From: Tritrichomonas musculus
Taxonomy: Eukaryota > Parabasalia > Tritrichomonadida > Tritrichomonadidae
Length of the DNA: 64,000 nucleotides
Reading direction: 5' to 3'
Assembly: GCA_039105265.1 (NCBI GenBank)
Contig: JAPFFF010000032.1
Location: 186,001 to 250,000, forward strand
The notes under the pieces are model-generated. The model worked only from the letters and a program-made list of their open reading frames with translations. It did not search any database and was not told the origin of the DNA. A program made the position numbers and the translations under genes. Positions 10,567 through 20,745 of this stretch are shown piece after piece (position 1 is the stretch's first letter; every line of letters begins with the position of its first letter).

Positions 10567-11564
10567 GGGACTATATCAAAATTTCCACTTTTTCTCTGGC
10601 CAGTATCAAAATTTTCAATTAAAAAAAAATAAGTATCATTTTTTAATAGAAAAAAAAATTCTAGTATCATATTTTAATAGAAAAACATTTCATGAGTATC
10701 ACTTTTTTTTATCAATTTTTTTATCTTTTGCAACAAGTACACAGGAAAAATCTAAAAAAAAATATATCTCGAATCAGCTACAGGAGAACGTTCAAATGAT
10801 AGTATTTTTATGCAAAAGTAAACAACTCGCTCGACATATTAAAATTTATTTCACCAAGAATCATTCGAAAAAAAGTATTTAACGCTGGTTTATTGTAGAA
10901 AAACAAGTTTAACATAATTTTTCTCAGCAACATGAGCTAAAAACCAGTTTTTCAAATCGATGTCTAATTACGAATAATCAATTTTTTTACGGGTCTACTC
11001 ATGTACCAAGTTTTACTGCTTCAATTAATATTCTTTATCATTTTTTACATATATTCATGACTACAAATACTATGTAATTCGCTTTCTATTTTTGAAAATT
11101 CTCATGAATATTCAAAAAATTATTCAAAAAACAGAGACAAAAATATGTTATATCTACACTATATATAGTATAACTTTAAAATATAGTAGTATTGTTTCTT
11201 TATTTTCTTTTTTATGTCTAAAAACTTAATAATTTTGCAAAATTGTAAACGAATAATAAACGTTCTTCTTTTTCATTTATTTTTCTTTTCATCAAATTAT
11301 AAATTCTTTGAGCTTTTTTCTAATGAAAAATTTAACATTTTAAAAATATTTAGAATTAAATTATTGTAATTTAATGAAAATGATTAAATATTATAATCTA
11401 ATGAAAATTATCCAATTAATATGATTGAATGTACTTGATTGTTTAAAATAATTCGATATTTATAAAAAATGCAATTGTTTGAATGTGATTATTTAGAAGA
11501 TTTAATTTGATTAGAAGAATGTGATTGATTAAAAAATTTATTTGAATCAATTATATTCAATTAT
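10567..11564 (+). repeat. Left outer terminal inverted repeat (998 bp)
   Basis: This arm is the reverse complement of 19459-20456. I compared the ends, the middle (about 10741-11220) and the inner end, and saw no difference and no indel; both arms are 998 bp to the shared CCTAGG. Short open frames inside it are AT-rich noise. Confidence 0.9.
10571..10701 (+). repeat. Phased subterminal AGTATCA motifs in the left TIR
   Basis: Motifs of the form (A)GTATCA/CTATATCA start at about 10571, 10602, 10632, 10663 and 10695, a spacing of 30-32 bp (about three helical turns). Two of them continue as TTTTAATAGAAAAA. The same set is mirrored in the right arm, for example at 20322-20328. Regular subterminal repeats of this kind are often transposase-binding sites; that role is inference. 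Confidence 0.65.
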
Positions 11565-11571
11565 CCCTAGG

Positions 11572-13645
11572 TAATCACTTTCATTTTTTCATTCGCTTTA
11601 ATTCAATCACTTTTACTCATTCAATCATTTCATTCATTCAATCATTTCATTCATTCAATCACTTTCATTCATTCAATCACTTTCATTCATTCAATCACTT
11701 TCATTAATTCAATCACTTCATTCATTCAATCATTTAATTCATTCAATCATTTCATTCATTCAATCACTTTCATTCATTCAATCATTTCATTCATTCAATC
11801 ACTTTCATTCATTCAATCACTTTCATTCATTCAATCACTTTCATTCATTCAATCATTTCATTCATTCAATCACTTTCATTCATTCAATCATTTCATTCAT
11901 TCAATCACTTTCATTCATTCAATCATTTCATTCATTCAATCACTTTCATTCATTCAATCACTTTCATTCATTCAATCATTTCATTCATTCAATCATTTCA
12001 TTCATTCAATCACTTTCATTCATTCAATCACTTTCATTCATTCAATCATTTCATTCATTCAATCATTTCATTCATTCAATCACTTTCATTCATTCAATCA
12101 TTTCATTCATTCAATCACTTTCATTCATTCAATCATTTCATTCATTCAATCATTTCATTCATTCAATCATTTCATTCATTCAATCATTTCATTCATTCAA
12201 TCACTTTCATTCATTCAATCACTTTCATTCATTCAATCACTTTCATTCATTCAATCACTTTCATTCATTCAATCACTTTCATTCATTCAATCACTTTCAT
12301 TCATTCAATCACTTTCATTCATTCAATCATTTCATTAATTCAATCATTTCATTCATTCAATCATTTCATTCATTCAATCACTTTCATTCATTCAATCATT
12401 TCATTCATTCAATCATTTCATTCATTCAATCATTTCATTCATTCAATCATTTCATTCATTCAATCACTTTCATTCATTCAATCATTTCATTAATTCAATC
12501 ATTTCATTCATTCAATCATTTCATTCATTCAATCACTTTCATTCATTCAATCATTTCATTCATTCAATCACTTTCATTCATTCAATCACTTTCATTCATT
12601 CAATCACTTTCATTCATTCAATCATTTCATTCATTCAATCACTTTCATTCATTCAATCATTTCATTAATTCAATCATTTCATTCATTCAATCATTTCATT
12701 CATTCAATCACTTTCATTCATTCAATCATTTCATTCATTCAATCATTTCATTCATTCAATCATTTCATTCATTCAATCATTTCATTCATTCAATCACTTT
12801 CATTCATTCAATCATTTCATTCATTCAATCATTTCATTCATTCAATCATTTCATTCATTCAATCATTTCATTCATTCAATCATTTCATTCATTCAATCAT
12901 TTCATTCATTCAATCACTTTCATTCATTCAATCATTTCATTAATTCAATCATTTCATTCATTCAATCATTTCATTCATTCAATCACTTTCATTCATTCAA
13001 TCATTTCATTCATTCAATCACTTTCATTCATTCAATCATTTCATTCATTCAATCACTTTCATTCATTCAATCACTTTCATTCATTCAATCACTTTCATTC
13101 ATTCAATCATTTCATTCATTCAATCACTTTCATTCATTCAATCATTTCATTAATTCAATCATTTCATTCATTCAATCATTTCATTCATTCAATCACTTTC
13201 ATTCATTCAATCATTTCATTCATTCAATCATTTCATTCATTCAATCATTTCATTCATTCAATCATTTCATTCATTCAATCATTTCATTAATTCAATCATT
13301 TCATTCATTCAATCATTTCATTCATTCAATCACTTTCATTCATTCAATCATTTCATTCATTCAATCACTTTCATTCATTCAATCATTTCATTCATTCAAT
13401 CACTTTCATTCATTCAATCATTTCATTCATTCAATCATTTCATTCATTCAATCATTTCATTCATTCAATCATTTCATTCATTCAATCACTTTCATTCATT
13501 CAATCACTTTCATTCATTCAATCATTTCATTCATTCAATCATTTCATTCATTCAATCACTTTCATTCATTCAATCACTTTCATTCATTCAATCACTTTAA
13601 TTCATTCAATCATTTCATTCATTCAATCACTTTCATTCATTCAAT
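11572..13645 (+). repeat. Left-arm minisatellite of 17- and 18-bp units
   Basis: About 118 tandem units alternate irregularly between two types: CATTCATTCAATCATTT (17 bp) and CATTCATTCAATCACTTT (18 bp). A marker variant, CATTAATTCAATCATTT, recurs at about 12333, 12488, 12663, 12938, 13148 and 13285 in similar surroundings, showing block duplication inside the array. The edge units next to the outer TIR (TTTTTTCATTCGCTTTAATT, ACTCATTCAATC) are shared with the right arm. Confidence 0.95.
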
Positions 13646-13663
13646 TAGAATAGATATTAATGA

Positions 13664-13916
13664 TATAATCCTTTAGAAACATTTAAATTTTCTCTATTTT
13701 TCAGAAGAAATAGGATACCCGATGATGATTATTAACAATTATTGCAATCATATTCAGAATGATTCTTAGTTTTTGCTTATAATTATTATAATTTTGATCA
13801 TCAAATAAATTGGTTAAAATTTGAAAGTATTTTTCTGTATTTTTATCTTCATTTACAAAGGAGAGAATATTGGCTTGAACCATTCTCATTTGCTGTATAT
13901 ATTTCTTACAATCCAT
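13664..13916 (-). pseudogene. Captured 5' fragment of a DUF3447/ankyrin-like family gene
   Basis: A 71-codon open frame (MDCKKYIQQMRMVQANIL...) ends in NNHHRVSYFF. It aligns by eye with the first ~70 residues of the intact DUF3447-LRR protein at 44587-47490: both have M-x2-K/Q-x-Y-I/L at the start, an NFQ/YFQ-IL block, a K-x-F/L-LL-I core and an NNHHR/ENHHR motif. Weak similarity (KIEKIL) continues past the stop, and the gene then breaks off at the edge of the minisatellite. It therefore looks like a truncated gene start carried inside the transposon, as in Pack-MULEs. It is not expected to give a functional protein. Whether promoter sequence was carried along cannot be told. Confidence 0.7.
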
Positions 13917-14023
13917 TACGTTTTGCTTATAGGTGGTTGACTCTTCTCAATTTTTTAATGTTAAATAAAATGATATTAAATTAGAAATTTATCTCATATA
14001 AACTATTTAAACATAATTTATTT

Positions 14024-14204
14024 AGATTAGAAAACTATTCGTTCGTTAGCGGCCGAGAAATCAATTTTCTCACAATTTTTTTAATAAGTTCAGAAATTTT
14101 TTTTTTTATTAAAGGATTTTTGCTAAACTTTTTCAGCTAAAATGTATTCAATTTTATGCATTTTTAATTTCTAGACCGCTAACGAATGAATATTCTTTTA
14201 ATCT
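14024..14204. mobile_element. Small imperfect inverted-repeat (MITE-like) element inside the MULE core
   Basis: About 38-bp imperfect arms face each other. The left arm contains CGTTCGTTAGCGGCCGAGAAAT; the right arm is its near reverse complement with CATTCGTTAGCGGTCTAGAAAT. The strongest shared core is TTCGTTAGCGG. The outer parts read AGATTAGAAAA and TTTTAATCT. No coding capacity is seen, and no clear target duplication could be set, so the exact ends are uncertain. Confidence 0.6.
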
Positions 14205-15118
14205 GTATAAATTTATAGCATATTCTTATAAGAAAAATATATATCAATCTCACGAATTTTTATTTTTTTTGACACATAAACTACCTATGTTTTACTTTAT
14301 CAAAACTGAGTGAATATACAAAAAGTTTCAAAGCTCATAATTTTTTTATAGCTTTGAAAATTCAATAGTTTATTTTTTATTCTGATATTTTTTTAAATTT
14401 CAATTAATATGAGTGACTGGTTTATAAATCAATTTGATGTTACTTTTAGCTTTGTTAAAATAATTACCAAATACAATGCACATGATTTGTTTCTAATTTT
14501 TATGTGCTCATTATGTAAATCATTTTATATAACCAAAAAATCAGCAAAAAACGCCATTGTAAAGATAAATGTAACATCAAAAGACTTGAAAATAATTTAA
14601 TGTTAAAATATTTAATGATTTTACTTTCGAAAAAAACATTTCGTCCAATTTATGAAGAGATCAAAACAAAAATTTCAGGGTTTGGTGATTTCATCATCTA
14701 GAACTACTGGGGTTTATCAGTTTTGATTATGAAAAATATGATCCAGAATATCAATAATTTTTGCTTTGCTTATAGCAAGTGTTGCAGATATATAACGTGC
14801 TCGAGTGAATGGAATTCAATTCTTTCATTTTCAGCATGAGTAGTAAGATTAAGGGATGCGACGTATACTCACTCTACACGCTTTTAAAACCTTCTAAGAC
14901 CTCCGAGAACACTTATGGACCTTCAATATATATAGCTTTCCAACGAGTTTCTAAACCATAGATCGAACTTTAGTGAGTTAATGATATACATGAGAGGGTT
15001 CCTCAGTAAAGTTCTAGTAACCGATATAACTACACTGAAATCCTGTTTACGATATCTCTATAAATAACCCCAAACACGAATTTAAAAGATTTTTTAATCC
15101 AATATTCATAAATAAAAT
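14205..15118. other. Unassigned AT-rich stretch in the MULE core
   Basis: No recognisable gene. Part of it (about 14760-15060) is less AT-rich than its surroundings and runs directly into the coding relic at 15119, so it may be the 5' part or promoter of that unknown gene. A 63-codon open frame at 14409 has no recognisable features. Confidence 0.4.
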
Positions 15119-15570
15119 ATGACTACAGAAATGAGTTTCAGAGAAATACCTTCTACGAATAGTAAGAACAAGAATACAACAGAGCCAAGTCTAGAAGAGT
15201 TGTATACTATAGATGATTTACCATTACTGAAAAGAGCGATTACGGAGTTAACTGCTAAATGCGACCATAAAACATTTAATACTCAGTTATGTCTTAATCT
15301 TAATGCTAGTAAATTCAATGCTAGATCCTTAAATGAAGATTTACCCATAAAGAATAAACGATTCACGAAACGCAATGATAAGCTCTGTAATATATCTTGA
15401 ACAGTACCACGAAAGAATATCGAACCAGAAAAGAGTGATACATATAAATCTAGATATTACGATCAAAATACGAAATCATTTAGTACCTAGCACAATTTCT
15501 TGAAGTACTAAATCGACACGTGAAAAGGTTAGATCTACCTCGATATCTATCCTGTTTAGTAACCTCAACG
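15119..15570 (+). pseudogene. Unidentified coding relic, related to the relic at 50.4-51.0 kb
   Basis: A 93-codon frame (MTTEMSFREIPSTNSKN...) has non-random codon use and is rich in Lys, Asn, Ser and Thr. Similarity to a second degraded region at about 50.7-51.0 kb runs through a LNED/LNEE...NKR segment and a downstream segment of pattern TY-x-SRY-x-D-x-N-x-K. Two degraded copies in one window suggest a multicopy, probably element-borne gene family. I do not recognise the family. The copy looks broken. Its downstream side is cut by the mariner-like insertion at 15602. Confidence 0.45.
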
Positions 15571-15601
15571 ATAAAATGGTATTTTTCATTAAACATTACT
15601 A

Positions 15602-16498
15602 TAGGCCATTCAATAAGTTCGTAACTTCTACTTTTTAGAAAGTAGAAATGATTATTCAAATAATAAATATAATAATAATAATATATGAACGATACTCTAT
15701 AATTTGCTAAAATAGTTTGCTATTATAACTAATATTCACTGAGTTGTTGTGAGTTTAAAATTTATTACTTTTAAATTTTCATTTTTTGGAATATTAAAGG
15801 AGTTATAAAAATATTTAGTTCAAATCATATGAATGATAAAAAAAATTGTCAAATTGATATATTTTTGGAAACATGCCAAATTATGTTTATCCAAACCTAA
15901 AAATTATATATGGCTCAATATGCATACGTTATGATCCGTTAAAGTACGTTAAGCCTTACTTTTTCAAAAGAATCTATGGTTTGAAGCCCTATTCAAAAGA
16001 TTCATAAAAAAAAATATATTAATTAATAAGACATTGATTTAATATATATGTATATAAAAAATCAATGAAAAGTAATTGTTATATATTTCCAAATGTATAT
16101 ATATATTCAAATTTTTGAAAAAAAATAGCCAAAAAAGGTCAAAATCATTGAATTTTTTTATTGAAACATTTTTATTTAGATATTTTCAAAACCATTGGTT
16201 AATGATTTATCAATTTTATAATTAATTATAATAATAGTGTATGTATATTACCTATATCAATATTCGGATAAATGAAAAGTATTTCATGCATTGAGTAAAT
16301 ACCACAAAAATTCAATAATCATTTTTCAGCCTTAAATTGAAAAAAATCTCTTAAAAGTACTGAATAATAAATTAAACAAAAATCGAAAATAATAAATGTA
16401 TAGATATTGATGAAATGCTTATATATAAATAAATAAATATTTTATATCATATCTATATGTGGAAAAAAGTGCCAGTTACGAACTTATTGAATGACCTA
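15602..16498. mobile_element. Mariner-like non-autonomous element (897 bp) nested in the MULE core
   Basis: The ends are inverted repeats of about 25 bp: left TAGGCCATTCAATAAGTTCG then TAACT, right its reverse complement with one change (TAGGTCATTC...). Both ends are bordered by TA (15600-15601 and 16499-16500), the Tc1/mariner target duplication. The TIR resembles mariner TIRs of the GGTCAT..CAATAAGTTCGTAAC kind. The interior is AT-rich and has no transposase frame. Mariners are established in trichomonads (Tvmar1); assigning this one rests on the ends only. Confidence 0.7.
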
Positions 16499-16499
16499 T

Positions 16500-16870
16500 A
16501 TTATCGAATACATTACTTACATATATCTTTTACAGATACATCACATCGAGTAACCTATCAAATACATTATTTGTAAATACATAACAAATTCGTGTTAAGT
16601 AATATATTGACACAGAACACAGATCATACACATATATTTTTGGATAATACTCGACATATCGAAAACTATGAAATGCATTAATAACAATAATATTAACGAA
16701 TAAATTAGTGAGTACATTATCGAATACATTTATATTAACAATAGCAATCATGCATTAAAGAATACATTTGCAATTTTAGAAATGATTTATAAACTGTAAT
16801 AAGTGGACCTTTACGAATACATTTACGATTATACATTAATAAATACATGAATGAATATATTTATGACAGC
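16500..16870. repeat. Degenerate AATACATT-rich repeat
   Basis: The motif (CG)AATACATT(A/T) and close variants (AATACATA, AATACATG, TATACATT) recurs about a dozen times at irregular spacing. A 73-codon frame on the minus strand across it is a by-product of the repeat. No function is evident. Confidence 0.5.
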
Positions 16871-17163
16871 ATTAACCAATACCAACTTAAACCACTTTTA
16901 ACGAATTTCATATGTGAACCCTATACTAGAAAATACTGTTTTCGATCGAAATGTTTTTTGAAAATTTTTAATTATAAATTTTTGACCTAAACTTTTTCAT
17001 AATTTGGAAGTATTGAAAGATATATTCTATGAGTTTATTCAATGCTGATAAGTTTACAGCATTTTTGGAATGTACGCCCTTAATAACTTTTTCATGAGTA
17101 CATTCCATAAATCCTCTTATTTTAATATTATTATTACTTTATAAAGCTCTCTGTTTTTTAAAT

Positions 17164-17722
17164 TGAGTACAGCTGTTTTGGAAATAGATTAGAATTTTTT
17201 GGACACAAAATAGGGACGAACATTTTCTATTCAATTTAATCATACTTAAGGTACAAATCTCATACGTTAAAAATTGAAAAAAGGCACGTTAAAATTTTAA
17301 GAAAAGCACCCTCCCAGAAAAAGTTTAAATTTCAATTGGTGTCAGATTTTGATTTCTGAACTTTATTTTTTATATAATTCAATTAAAAATTTTTTTATTA
17401 ATTTTTTATATAACATGTCGAAAAATTAAATAAATGTCAAAAAAATTGCGGTTGGGTAACGTATGAGATTTGTACCTTAAAAACAGTCTTAAGAGATAGA
17501 TTAAAGAAATTTTATAGTGTTTTAAAACACAATAAATTGGTAAAAGAATTGTTAAGATTTTTTATTTTTCCTCAAAAAAAAAAAAAAAAATGCAAATTGA
17601 ATGGAAAATAATCATTCACTATTTTATTTCGAAGAAATTTTTAGCGGTCTTATAAACACATTTAAATCATGCTATTTTATTTCCAAAAAATTCTAATCTA
17701 TTTCCAAAACCGCAGTATTCAT
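17164..17722. mobile_element. Inverted-repeat element, with a smaller one nested inside
   Basis: The left arm (GTTTTGGAAATAGATTAGAA then TTTTTTGG, about 17172-17200) is matched by its reverse complement at about 17682-17713. The outer bases (GAGTACAGCT / AGTATTC side) match imperfectly. Further inside, CATTTTCTATTCAATTT is also mirrored (AAATTGAATGGAAAATAA). No coding sequence. The 235-bp element at 17246-17480 sits within it. Confidence 0.6.
17246..17480. mobile_element. 235-bp MITE with perfect 24-bp TIRs
   Basis: TTAAGGTACAAATCTCATAC plus GTTA at 17246-17269 is mirrored exactly at 17457-17480. The outermost TTAA on each side fits a TTAA target duplication (piggyBac-like), or a TA duplication (mariner-like) if the AA counts as TIR. 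The interior is AT-rich and non-coding. It lies inside a larger inverted-repeat element that itself lies in the MULE core. Confidence 0.75.
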
Positions 17723-17878
17723 CAAAAAATTAATATTAGATTCTTTATGTCTGTGAACTTTTAAAAAAATATATATAAAAGTATGCTTTATGTATTGAGT
17801 TTGGTTCTCTGAGATTTAACATTCGTTGAGATTGATGCATTCTAAAAATAACGGTTATGGAGAATCATTGTAAAGATA

Positions 17879-19450
17879 TTGAATGAATTAAAATGAAATA
17901 AAGAATTAAAATGATTGAATGAATGAAAGTGATTGAATGAATGAAAGTGATTGAATGAATGAAAGTGATTGAATGAATGAAAGTGATTGAATGAATGAAA
18001 TGATTGAATGAATGAAATGATTGAATGAATGAAATGATTGAATGAATGAAAGTGATTGAATGAATGAAAGTGATTGAATGAATGAAATGATTGAATGAAT
18101 GAAAGTGATTGAATGAATGAAATGATTGAATGAATGAAAGTGATTGAATGAATGAAATGATTGAATGAATGAAATGATTGAATGAATGAAAGTGATTGAA
18201 TGAATGAAAGTGATTGAATGAATGAAATGATTGAATGAATGAAATGAAATGATTGAATGAATGAAAGTGATTGAATGAATGAAAGTGATTGAATGAATGT
18301 GATTGAATGAATGAAAGTGATTGAATGAATGTGATTGAATGAATGAATGATTGAATGAATTGAATGAATGAAATGTGATTGAATGAATGAATGAAAGTGA
18401 TTGAATGAATGAAATGATTGAATGAAAGAAATGATTGAATGAATGAAAGTGATTGAATGAATGAAAGTGATTGAATGAATGAAAGTGATTGAATGAATGA
18501 AAGTGATTGAATGAATGAAAGTGATTGAATGAATGAAATGATTGAATGAATGAAAGTGATTGAATGAATGAAATGATTGAATGAATGAAATGATTGAATG
18601 AATGAAATGATTGAATGAATGAAAGTGATTGAATGAATGAAATGATTGAATGAATGAAAGTGATTGAATGAATGAAAGTGATTGAATGAATGAAAGTGAT
18701 TGAATGAATGAAATGATTGAATGAATGAAAGTGATTGAATGAATGAAATGATTGAATGAATGAAAGTGATTGAATGAATGAAATGATTGAATGAAAGAAA
18801 TGATTGAATGAATGAAAGTGATTGAATGAATGAAAGTGATTGAATGAATGAAATGATTGAATGAATGAAAGTGATTGAATGAATGAAATGATTGAATGAA
18901 TGAAATGATTGAATGAATGAAAGTGATTGAATGAATGAAATGATTGAATGAATGAAATGATTGAATGAATGAAATGATTGAATGAATGAAATGATTGAAT
19001 GAATGAAAGTGATTGAATGAATGAAATGATTGAATGAATGAAATGATTGAATGAATGAAATGATTGAATGAATGAAATGATTGAATGAATGAAAGTGATT
19101 GAATGAATGAAAGTGATTGAATGAATGAAATGATTGAATGAATGAAATGAAATGATTGAATGAATGAAATGATTGAATGAATGAAATGATTGAATGAATG
19201 AAATGATTGAATGAATGAAATGATTGAATGAATGAAAGTGATTGAATTGAATGAATGAAATGATTGAATGAATGAAAGTGATTGAATGAATGATTGAAGT
19301 GATTGAAGTGATTGAATTATGAAAGTGATTGAATGAATGAAAGTGATTGAATGAATGAAAGTGATTGAATGAATGAAATGATTGAATGAATGAAATGATT
19401 GAATGAGTAAAAGTGATTGAATTAAAGCGAATGAAAAAATGAAAGTGATT
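17879..19450 (-). repeat. Right-arm minisatellite of 17- and 18-bp units
   Basis: This is the reverse-complement counterpart of the left array, with units GAATGAATGAAATGATT and GAATGAATGAAAGTGATT. It is about 0.5 kb shorter (roughly 88 units). It also carries irregular units not seen on the left, for example at 18290-18400 (GAATGAATGTGATT, doubled TGAAATGAAATG) and at 19295-19320. The arrays have therefore diverged in copy number while the outer TIRs stayed the same. Confidence 0.95.
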
Positions 19451-19458
19451 ACCTAGGG

Positions 19459-20456
19459 ATAATTGAATATAATTGATTCAAATAAATTTTTTAATCAATC
19501 ACATTCTTCTAATCAAATTAAATCTTCTAAATAATCACATTCAAACAATTGCATTTTTTATAAATATCGAATTATTTTAAACAATCAAGTACATTCAATC
19601 ATATTAATTGGATAATTTTCATTAGATTATAATATTTAATCATTTTCATTAAATTACAATAATTTAATTCTAAATATTTTTAAAATGTTAAATTTTTCAT
19701 TAGAAAAAAGCTCAAAGAATTTATAATTTGATGAAAAGAAAAATAAATGAAAAAGAAGAACGTTTATTATTCGTTTACAATTTTGCAAAATTATTAAGTT
19801 TTTAGACATAAAAAAGAAAATAAAGAAACAATACTACTATATTTTAAAGTTATACTATATATAGTGTAGATATAACATATTTTTGTCTCTGTTTTTTGAA
19901 TAATTTTTTGAATATTCATGAGAATTTTCAAAAATAGAAAGCGAATTACATAGTATTTGTAGTCATGAATATATGTAAAAAATGATAAAGAATATTAATT
20001 GAAGCAGTAAAACTTGGTACATGAGTAGACCCGTAAAAAAATTGATTATTCGTAATTAGACATCGATTTGAAAAACTGGTTTTTAGCTCATGTTGCTGAG
20101 AAAAATTATGTTAAACTTGTTTTTCTACAATAAACCAGCGTTAAATACTTTTTTTCGAATGATTCTTGGTGAAATAAATTTTAATATGTCGAGCGAGTTG
20201 TTTACTTTTGCATAAAAATACTATCATTTGAACGTTCTCCTGTAGCTGATTCGAGATATATTTTTTTTTAGATTTTTCCTGTGTACTTGTTGCAAAAGAT
20301 AAAAAAATTGATAAAAAAAAGTGATACTCATGAAATGTTTTTCTATTAAAATATGATACTAGAATTTTTTTTTCTATTAAAAAATGATACTTATTTTTTT
20401 TTAATTGAAAATTTTGATACTGGCCAGAGAAAAAGTGGAAATTTTGATATAGTCCC
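19459..20456 (-). repeat. Right outer terminal inverted repeat (998 bp)
   Basis: Reverse complement of 10567-11564, ending ...GATATAGTCCC, with the mirrored TGATACT subterminal motifs. The right target duplication CTTTAAACAT follows at 20457-20466. Confidence 0.9.
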
Positions 20457-20466
20457 CTTTAAACAT
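20457..20466. repeat. Right copy of 10-bp target-site duplication
   Basis: CTTTAAACAT, identical to 10557-10566. The remaining bases up to 20745 are AT-rich intergenic DNA beyond the 3' end of the coiled-coil gene, with no other feature seen. Confidence 0.85.
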
Positions 20467-20745
20467 TGTTTTTTAATTGTCGTAAAAAATAAATCATTCA
20501 ATATTTGAAATAATTTTCGAAAATTAAAAAACAAAGTTTATAATTTGTTTTAAAATATTTTCAAGATTTTGCGATCAACAATTATTATTATGCCAAATAA
20601 ATAAAGTGTTTATGCTCCGTATTCTAAGATTATAATAGAAAATAAAAATAAAAACCTATCAAATACGATATATCATATTATCTTCATTTCTTAAAAATAA
20701 ATAACATTTTTATTTAAGCAACAAATATATTATAGTAAATAAATA

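Larger units (their letters stand above)
10567..20456. mobile_element. 9.9 kb long-TIR Mutator-like (MULE-type) transposon, non-autonomous
   Basis: The element starts GGGACTATATC and ends with its reverse complement GATATAGTCCC. A perfect 10-bp duplication (CTTTAAACAT) flanks it. Each arm has a 998-bp outer part ending at a shared CCTAGG, followed by a 17/18-bp minisatellite. The arms therefore extend to about 13645 on the left and start at about 17879 on the right. The outer arms have equal length and are identical in all the long stretches I compared, so insertion was recent or the arms are homogenised. No transposase is visible in the 4.2 kb core. The core holds a gene fragment and nested small elements. 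Target length and long TIRs point to the MULE superfamily, which is known from Trichomonas; without a transposase this stays inference. Confidence 0.85.

Noticed and set aside
10565-10882. 105-codon frame at the left transposon end
   Set aside because: It starts across the insertion junction and consists of Phe/Lys/Asn from AT runs in the TIR; the mirrored copy gives no comparable frame in its own context.
11572-13645. CRISPR-like array
   Set aside because: The units are direct tandem copies without unique spacers, in eukaryotic DNA and mirrored in an inverted repeat; this is a minisatellite.
16530-16751. 73-codon frame on the minus strand
   Set aside because: It coincides with the AATACATT repeat and has no recognisable features or initiator.
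10567-20456. Polinton/Maverick identity for the long-TIR element
   Set aside because: The target duplication is 10 bp rather than 5-6 bp, the ends do not have the Maverick form, and no integrase, polymerase or capsid-type gene is visible.
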